Shown here piece after piece: positions 57,801-64,000 of a stretch of 64,000 bases of DNA. The notes beneath the pieces are model-generated. The model was not told the origin of the DNA. It was given only the letters and a program-made list of their open reading frames with translations, and ran no database searches. Positions within the stretch are counted from its first letter, which is position 1, and every line of letters starts with the position of its first letter. Origin of the DNA: Strigops habroptila (Eukaryota > Chordata > Aves > Psittaciformes > Psittacidae); contig NC_044279.2 of the NCBI RefSeq assembly GCF_004027225.2, forward strand, positions 28,374,705 through 28,438,704, read 5' to 3'. Made by a program: the position numbers and the translations under genes.

Positions 57801-60800
57801 TCAGAATCATGTTTTGTATGATACATAGTATTACACAAAGAATATTTTTAAAACTCTTGGCATTAAAAAGCAAGACTAGTTAAATCTATATTTTTCATGA
57901 TGCAAGATAGTATGCTGTCATCTCATGCTAGGTACGTAATATTCTGTTTTGAACTTTACTGATTAAGGCCTGACCCTGCAGATATTTACAGATACACTTA
58001 TTTTATGCACATAAATAATTCCATGGCATTTGATTTTCCTGCTTAAATGGGTAAAGCTAAGGCATCGGGGCTTCTAAACCTAAGTTCTGTGCTGTTAGTG
58101 TTTTCAAATACATTCTTTTCAGAAGAGTGGTCCCTGCTTATCAGCCACCTTTTTCCCAAGCCTTTCATTTGTCCTTAGAGTACTTCAGCTTGTAATATGT
58201 GGAAAAATAAGTTTACATTATGTATAATAACTTGCATGTTTCAGGATGTGATCGAACACAGGGAATTACTCATAAAACAGACAGGAAGGATTTTTCATGC
58301 AATACCTAAGTCTCCTTGTTTTCTTTTTAGCCAACCAATGGGATCTTCATGAGTGTATTTCTCATCGTTTTACCTCTGGAGTCCATGGCTCATGGGCTTT
58401 TCCACGAGCTGGGAAACTGCTTGGGAGGAACGTGTGTTGGGTATGCTGTTGTGATTCCCACCAGTTTTTGCAGGTACAGTTACCATGTATTTCAACTTCA
58501 CCGTGGTGTAAGTGTATTGTTAGCTGCTAGAGGCAATGCAGTGCTGTCGCTTGTGTTTTTCAATAATTAAATACAAATTTAAATAATAGGCAGATTTTGT
58601 GTTTTTCCTTTTCCTCACCTTCCGAAAAGAATGAGTAACTCCAAATCCACCTTTTTATATGTATTTAATTTGCCTTTAGAAAGCCAGTGAAGGCTTTGCA
58701 CGCCAATCATGCATAGGCAGATTCCGCAGTCAGTCTCTCACGCAAAGGAGCATTGGGGCATTTGACTGAGTGCAGATATTTTACATGAGGAGATTTAATA
58801 AGCCAAATAGATAAGTTCAGAACAATTTTGAATTCTGTTAAATGAGATGGTGTCTACCTTTAAAGGACATTGAAATTAGATTTGTGAGTGCGCTACATAT
58901 CAGTTATTGGTATTGTGAGTTTACAGCTGATTTTTGTTCCAATATGAATGTTGCCATATAAGAAATGATTGAGGTGGAGGGATTGTACAATTATTATTTG
59001 CCCATTTGTGTGGGGTTTTTATAAGCTTTAAACTTGCAAATGCTACGTTAGCCATATAATTAAAATTGTTTATACACTTTTTTGTAAACAATAAACAAGA
59101 ACTGTGTAAGTTATCTATTTGATTTACAAGAGAAACAGAGCAGTAAGTTGAAATCAGAGGTTTAAAAATAGAACTGCCCAATTAATGAAAACTGCCCATC
59201 TTGAGTATGTGTAATAGGTTCAGTGGGTAGGGGAAAAAATTAACAGGCAAAGAAACAGAAGGTTGCATGCTCATTTTAGATCAGTGTATCTTAAATAATG
59301 TGAAATAGTGTAAAAGCAGTTTTTCTGATCTACAGTCTTCATTCAGCTCGGCACTCAAAAACATCCTTGTACTCAGTTATTGTTGGGGGTTACAATATAA
59401 ATTCGTTTGTTTGTTTCTATGGCAACAATTTAATTCCTTCATTACATCATAGTATTCTGGCTCTGGCAGTTCCCTCTCATTTTTGAGTGAGTGACATGCT
59501 CTTGAACAACTGTTTAGGACCTTACAGCACTGAACTTCTTATTAACAAAGCTTGACTCTCTCAGTGATGAGGCTTCACTTGCTGAGATAAACAGTAATGA
59601 TGATGTATTCAGTATAGCTGTAGTAGTGGAACGTTAGCCTTCCTGAAGGCACTAGACAGCTGAGGAGGTACAAAATTTAATTAGTTAGACTAACAAAGGA
59701 AGCAGGTAGCTTTACACACTGACTTGCAAACAAAATACATGAAGAATATGTACGTACATGCATATATGTAGAAAACAGAAGTCATATTTTGTATTAGAGT
59801 GAGTGCATCTCCATATTTTCACCCACAAAACCTCTCCATGTCTGTAACTGAGCACAAATCAGGCCAGTTTGGTACAGCTGTCAGTCATGCTCCTTATCAT
59901 TACCATTGGCTGAAGAGTGATGAATGTATTTCTTTTCCTGAAAACGCATCCTGAAGAGCACTCCCATAACTGGGTGTCTTGCAAGACCAGATCTCTTATT
60001 TTCATGATTAGTCAATACCTATGTAGACTTAAAAAAAGGGGGAAAAAAGTGTTTGTGTATTTTGATATATTTTTAATACATATATTTTATATCTTCTATA
60101 TTTTTATATAGAAAATATATATATAAGTGCAAATAAAATGCATTTTGGAACCCAGGTACTCTTTTGTTATATATGCATATTCATAGACAGATACACATCT
60201 GTATATACATGGTTTGTTCCAGGTCTGGTTTGTAATTTTCTTAGAACTTTCATTTTCTAAGCTCTGAATAACATTATATGAAATGCATTTCTGGTGCTGA
60301 ACGATCAGCATCTGAACCACACACACAAGTAGGAATTGCTGTGTTTGTGTGAGTACCATATTGAATAAAAGCTAGTTTAGAACAGAGAAAAATTAATTCA
60401 GAATATCTGAGCAAAATGTGTAGTTGAATCTCTCTTTAGCCTATTATTAGAAACTAGTTTGCATGTTCTGTGCAGATTAGCACTCATTCTCCCTGTGCTT
60501 CTTTCCAGTTGTATGTGAAAAAGTGCCTGTCTGAAGGCAGTGCTCTCCCAGTGGGACTTAATGCAATTGTTGAAGCCTACCTAGCGTGTTCGTGTCCCAG
60601 CTCCTTTCCCTCTCCCTCTGTCGCTCGGCTGCAGGAATAGCATGGGGTTGAGTAAGGACTGTACTTTGAGTGAAGGATTGTGACAGAAGGGAGGGGGAGA
60701 TAGTGGTCACTCACTCAAATACAGTATTTTGAATTGTTTATAAACTGTACATTTCAAGTGAATTTGAATTTAGAACAGTGCTACTTTATAGCAGAGAAAA

Positions 60801-61168
60801 TGTGCACAGGGAAAAAAAATCACCAATTGCTAAAAGTCCATTAAGCATGAAATAATTACAGATAATGATCCTAGTTGGTTTTCTTCTCTTTAGTCCTGAT
60901 GGCCAACCAACTCTTCTTCCACCTGAGCATGTACAAGAGTTAAATCTGAGGTCTACTGGCATGCTTAATGCCATCCAAAGATTTTTTGCATATCACATGA
61001 TTGAGACATATGGTTGTGACTACTCTACAAGCGGACTGACCTTTGATACCCTTCACTCCAAGATCAAGTCTTTCCTTGAACTTCGGACATCAGATGGACC
61101 CAGACATGATACCTACATTTTATACTACAGTGGTCACTCACATGGCACTGGTGAATGGGCCTTGGCAG
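44696..61168 (+). CDS. TMEM168: TMEM168, multi-pass membrane protein (3' end outside window)
   Basis: Coding exons 44696-45832, 58331-58473 and 60894-61168 join in phase to encode residues 1-518 plus one base. The family length is about 697, so roughly 178 residues lie beyond base 64000. The protein has a short N-terminus, about a dozen hydrophobic segments between residues 35 and 410, and a soluble C-terminal domain that starts near residue 427. Known studies place TMEM168 in the nuclear/ER membrane and link it to cardiac sodium-channel surface levels and to anxiety-related behaviour in rodents; its molecular activity is not established. Identity to the mammalian protein is very high, notably in the C-terminal domain. 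It follows SAMTOR in the same direction, as in mammals. Confidence 0.96.
46837..46940 (+). repeat. G/T-rich low-complexity tract
   Basis: About 100 bp of almost only G and T, with a series of G-runs of three to six separated by short T-runs. On the + strand, which is also the transcript strand, it has the pattern of potential G-quadruplex sequences. Confidence 0.8.
48930..49575 (+). mobile_element. Ancient amniote-type CR1 fragment
   Basis: Despite strong decay, the order of landmarks fits the old CR1 lineage seen across turtles, crocodilians and birds. GGTTCAGAGAAGGGCAACA (49014-49032) is followed by a GAGACATGAAACAG block, AAAAGAGAAAACTAAGTGAG (49099-49118) and AAGTTCATGG near 49346. GGTGGACCTTTGG (49521-49533) comes next, and the tail is CTTACATTCTTGTATTATG (49555-49573). 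That tail is of the TTCTTATG type, unlike the ATTCTATG tails of the other copies here. No coding frame survives. Confidence 0.75.
52893..52975 (+). mobile_element. CR1 LINE 3' end, diverged
   Basis: The segment has the pattern of an older CR1 3' UTR: GGGCAGCCTGCTTGTGCAGC, then GGTTGGACCAGACAATTTTC, then CACCTTCTAATCTCAACCAT and a tail-like ATTCAGTGATTCCGTGAT. It is about 80 bp long and inserted in the sense direction of TMEM168. Confidence 0.75.
55822..55903. repeat. Degenerate short tandem cluster
   Basis: The unit TTGAGAATAATGCTATCAGT recurs about three times with changes, and CAGTTAC is repeated inside it. It is a local slippage-type duplication in TMEM168 intron 2. Confidence 0.65.
56387..57350 (-). 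mobile_element. CR1 LINE, 5'-truncated, about 960 bp
   Basis: The minus strand reads from the palm region of the CR1 reverse transcriptase through the C-terminus of ORF2, the short 3' UTR and three terminal ATTCTATG units (56387-56410). The 5' end is truncated at about 57350, where the family match stops. The copy is well preserved compared with the others in the window, so it is among the younger insertions here. It lies antisense in TMEM168 intron 2. Confidence 0.95.
56484..57350 (-). pseudogene. CR1 reverse-transcriptase remnant
   Basis: An open frame runs from the 5' truncation to a TGA at 56754-56756 and covers about 199 codons from its first Met. It contains the RT palm strand (FVNDTKL, about residues 25-31 of that frame) and the conserved C-terminal block with [12 protein letters not shown]-like and LERVQRAA-like motifs. 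After the TGA the same frame continues to the normal ORF2 stop near 56484, so only one stop interrupts it. The usual F-A-D-D catalytic box reads F-V-N-D, so the first catalytic aspartate is lost. The missing N-terminus (endonuclease and most of the RT) makes it dead in any case. Confidence 0.9.
58331..58473 (+). CDS. TMEM168: TMEM168 coding exon 3
   Basis: This exon encodes residues 380-426 plus two bases of codon 427. The acceptor is TTCTTTTTAG and the donor GTACAG. The translation [20 protein letters not shown] (380-399) forms a hydrophobic segment, probably the last membrane helix. It is followed by [20 protein letters not shown], which is strongly conserved. Phase 0 with exon 2 and phase 2 with exon 4 both fit. 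Confidence 0.96.
58474..60893 (+). other. TMEM168 intron 3
   Basis: A 2.4-kb AT-rich intron with an AT-rich low-complexity stretch at about 60054-60128. No transposon or nested gene is recognised. Confidence 0.85.
60054..60128. repeat. AT-rich low-complexity stretch
   Basis: Almost only A and T, with alternating TATA units and several short inverted segments. It could form small hairpins but shows no defined element. Confidence 0.7.
60894..61168 (+). CDS. TMEM168: TMEM168 coding exon 4
   Basis: This exon encodes the last base of codon 427 through codon 518 plus one base of codon 519. It lies between CTCTTTAG and GTAACT. The soluble domain begins here: [20 protein letters not shown] (427-446), then a helix-like segment (447-466), and the near-invariant [21 protein letters not shown] (499-519). 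That last block has the shape of a beta strand ending in SGH, as around the catalytic His of caspase-fold peptidases. The remainder of the domain is in exon(s) outside the window. Confidence 0.96.
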
Positions 61169-61575
61169 GTAACTGATTTGTGGAATTTTTTTTATTAATA
61201 GTTTTGGTATTGATAAACTTTCCAAATCACTTAATTTGCACTGTGAAAAATCATATTGTACTGCAGAACTTTGAAGTTTTGGTCACATTTATTATCTGAT
61301 AATCCAGAATGGCAAAAAAACCACCAGTCTTTGAAGAACAGGTAGTTCAGGAACTTCGATGTTATTTTAGTATTTAGTCACTTTGTTAAAAATCCTTTTG
61401 CAGCTAACTAATCTTACACTTGTTCTCAAAATTGTCTAAATATTGTTGACACCAAATGTATGCTTACAAGTTTAAACTTGATTTCATACTCCCCTTACAA
61501 TTCATCAAGTTAACTTTAAAGATCACTTTTTTCTAGAAAAGTGGCAGTGACCCTCCTGCTCTAAAAACAGAGAAC

Positions 61576-61752
61576 TAGATTGATTGCCCAGGGAAGTTGT
61601 GGCTGTTCCATCCCTGGAAGTGTTCAAGGCCAGGTTGGATGGGACTTTAAGCAACCTGGTCTAAGTGGAAGGTATTCCTGCCCATCGCAAGGATTTGGAA
61701 CTAGGTGATCTTTATGGTCCCTTCCAACCCAAATCATTCTATGGTTCTATGA
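61576..61752 (+). mobile_element. CR1 LINE 3' end
   Basis: The sense strand reads the end of CR1 ORF2 and the 3' UTR: GGAAGTTGTGGCTGTTCCAT, CCCTGGAAGTGTTCAAGGCC, GGTTGGATGGGACTTTAAGC, a GGTCCCTTCCAACCCAAATC-like block with one change, then ATTCTATGGTTCTATGA. It is 5'-truncated and moderately diverged, and lies in the sense direction of TMEM168. Confidence 0.92.
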
Positions 61753-62078
61753 TTTCTTTTGTATTTTGAGGAATATTTATTCCCTGTAATGAACAAGCAT
61801 AACCTCTTCTCATTCCTAGATATGGCAGAGTGAGTTACACGGTGTTCTGTGTCACGGTGTCAGTTAGGCTGTCATGAGGGACTGCATTCATATCCTTAAG
61901 AGGTGCTCCGCACTTTTTGTAAAAGACAGATTCAATAAAAGAAATAGGAGGCAGGTACACAATCTACACTAGAGAGGCAGGTCTTCACACATACAGCAAA
62001 CCTTGTATTGTGAAAACAGCTATGGTTTGCTGACATCCTAGAGGCTGGGAGTCACTGTGGGCGCAGACTACAGCCCCC

Positions 62079-62087
62079 TATATAAAG
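62079..62087 (+). promoter_or_regulatory. Isolated TATA-box-like element
   Basis: TATATAAAG is flanked by GC-rich sequence (CCCC before, GGGCC after), which is the classical core-promoter look. It lies in TMEM168 intron 4 with no recognised gene downstream, so it may be chance. Confidence 0.25.
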
Positions 62088-64000
62088 GGCCAGTTTAAGC
62101 CTCGTCATGGCATAGACTTCACCATTTCCCCTTTTCTTGGCCCGTTTTTAATCTCTCAACTGTATTCTTTGATAAACCTACTGAAGTTTTCAAATCATGG
62201 GTAGCTATAGCCTTGCTTTCCAGCTGTATGGAACCAGGCTTCTGAAGATGCTGCATGCAAAAAGTGAATCTTATAGTAAATACATTGAAAATTTGCAACT
62301 CTTTTCTTTCCTGGGACAGAATTATTTCTCTTGGATAGCGCTCTGCCTGCGAGCTACTGGCTGTTTGTCAGCAGTCTCTCTCCAGGTACCTGTGCTCTTC
62401 AACAGTGTAGATGGATATTAGCTTCGCATGTGGTCATGATGAGGTGTTCAGATGCAGGTCAGTTTTCATCTGAGACCATATACCTGGTTTGGTGCATCTC
62501 CATGCCTGAATCATTAGACGTGGTAAAGAGCAACACATACTTTTTTCTCAAAGGCTGGATCTGTATCAGTGGTTTAAAAGAGCCACAGCTGTACTCCGAG
62601 CTTAGTGTGAGTGATATACTGCAGTGTACGCTGGGGTGGCTGAATGACTTCTCCAAGAATAGGGTAGTTTGTCCATAAGAGCATCTGCCACCGTGTGCAA
62701 TTGCTAAGTGTGTCCACACGTTGTGTGGAGCTGGCTAGCAGTAAGACTCTGCCTCCCACCCATGCTCCAGCTGGCAGCACAGACACAGCTTTCTAGCATA
62801 TATAGAGCCAAATGTTGCTGCAGAAATTGGACAGCTTCCAGACCAGTCCTGGTTTATATCTGTCCTGCCTGGAGCATGACAGGTCTCTGAGTACCTGCTC
62901 AGGTAGCTGTAGCCTAAAATAAACTCTGTCTTCACTTTTAGAATAAGGGCTGAGGTAACCGTTAAAAGAAAGTTTCTGTAGTAAAATATGCAGCGTGTAA
63001 GCGCAGTGCTGGTCAGCTTTCTCACAAAGCTCCTTTTCAGTTCTCTGTCCAAGCACTTCTTCAGCTTCTACTTCAAGATACGTATAGTCACGTAAAGGAG
63101 AGGAACAGGCAGCTATCACATGCCTTGGATCCTTTTTTGTGATTAATTTTAGATAAATCATGGTACTCCTTCCAAATAGCACTGCTCCTGGATGTAACTT
63201 GAAGTATAAATTGAGAAGATGAAGTCCGGCTGATTGTGTAATTGTACTGCGTGCATTGGACAGTGGCGTTCTGTGACAGATGGAACATTTGGTCACCAGC
63301 TCCCATAATGTGAACTGTCCTCTGACTTCTGGAGAGGATAAAGAGAGGTGGAAACAACGAAATAAAACATTTGGATCTAGTAGAAGAAGTAGTGTTTCAT
63401 TGACCGCTTATGTGGTGATACTGCACAGCAGTAGCAGTGTAGTCTTTGCTTTGTAGTAACATCTTTTAAATGAAGCTTGCTGGATTTATTTGTTCACTAA
63501 TGATGTTTCTCTGTTGTCGGAAGCTGGGATGTACCACAGTGGTGTATAGAAAAGCTGTTAACTAGTCATGCATAAAGTATGAGCAGTCAAACGACCTGGG
63601 AGGTCATGTTCTTTGAGTGAAGGCAAAGGCAAGAGCTGGGCTAATGAAGCTTTGTCTCTATTGCTGAAACCGTCAGCTTAACTGCCTGCAAAACCTGTCA
63701 GAGCCAGATGTGGCCAGGCACATGGATTTCTTACACAGCTTGGTGCCTAAACTTTGCACTGGCTGATAACTGCATGTGTTTATGATCAGTAGGGTTAGAA
63801 GCTGAGCATGTGTGCATAAAAGATGAGATGGTTTTCTTTGGGCAGTTCTATCCAGTGCTGTTTGAAATCACCTGCACCCCTACATACACTAAAATAAAGT
63901 TTACTTACAAGCGTTTAAAACATGAATAAACAAAGAAATTTTACTGCTAATTGACACAGAAGGCTTACCTAGAAAAGGGAAACTGCTTCTATAGAAGTCT

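Larger units (their letters stand above)
45833..58330 (+). other. TMEM168 intron 2
   Basis: A 12.5-kb intron. The frame of exon 2 stays open for 25 codons to TAA at 45908-45910, and AATAAA signals occur at 46262-46267 and 47183-47188. It also contains a G/T-rich tract (46837-46940), an ancient CR1 (48930-49575), a CR1 tail (52893-52975), a small repeat cluster (55822-55903) and a longer CR1 (56387-57350). Frames at 51784-52164 (+) and 55017-55469 (-) are unrecognised. Confidence 0.85.
61169..64000 (+). other. TMEM168 intron 4 (incomplete)
   Basis: At least 2.8 kb. I searched for the expected continuation (a GDILRLDTLIEWW-like segment) and did not find it, so the next exon is beyond the window. 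It contains a CR1 tail at 61576-61752, a TATA-like element at 62079-62087, and overlapping unrecognised minus-strand frames between 62459 and 63357. Confidence 0.8.

Noticed and set aside
62793-63357. Overlapping minus-strand frames of 167, 105 and 89 codons in TMEM168 intron 4
   Set aside because: I considered a retrocopy or an endogenous-virus remnant. No recognisable motif, poly(A) tail, terminal repeat or target duplication was found; left as chance.
61169-64000. Remaining TMEM168 exon(s)
   Set aside because: The expected continuation of the C-terminal domain was not found in any frame, so it must lie beyond the window.

Overview
The window looks like nuclear DNA from a bird, or possibly another sauropsid. 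Genes are split by AT-rich introns of 2-13 kb with GT-AG splice sites. The only recognisable interspersed repeats are CR1 LINE fragments, whose 3' ends carry the ATTCTATG-type tail typical of avian and reptilian CR1. Two CpG islands mark two promoters. I cannot name the species from the sequence.

There are two protein-coding genes, both on the + strand and in tandem. SAMTOR (BMT2, formerly C7orf60) is complete: five coding exons between 3645 and 37732 encode 408 residues. It is the S-adenosylmethionine sensor that restrains mTORC1 through GATOR1 and KICSTOR, and both residues known to be needed for SAM binding are present. About 4 kb further on, TMEM168 starts at a second CpG island (about 41740-42360). 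It has a non-coding first exon and coding exons at 44696-45832, 58331-58473 and 60894-61168, and then runs out of the window with about 519 of roughly 697 residues encoded. The same neighbour order is known in mammals (human 7q31). The genes share no obvious pathway, so I treat their proximity as ancient synteny and not as an operon.

Region by region: 1-3380 is upstream non-coding DNA with a CR1 tail at 2985-3300; 3380-4180 is the SAMTOR promoter and first exon; 4180-37732 is SAMTOR introns and exons; 37733-41740 is its 3' UTR plus intergenic DNA with another CR1 tail; 41740-64000 is TMEM168, whose introns hold an ancient amniote-type CR1 (48930-49575), a longer CR1 with a reverse-transcriptase remnant (56387-57350), smaller CR1 pieces and simple repeats.

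I found no RNA genes, CRISPR arrays, DNA transposons, integrated viruses or novel gene cluster. The observations most worth a second look are a caspase-like HIS-box signature in the TMEM168 C-terminal domain, two upstream ORFs tightly packed before a weak TMEM168 start codon, a read-through of TMEM168 intron 2 that would add a new hydrophobic tail, a ZNF143/THAP11-type site in the SAMTOR promoter, and the ancient CR1 copy.
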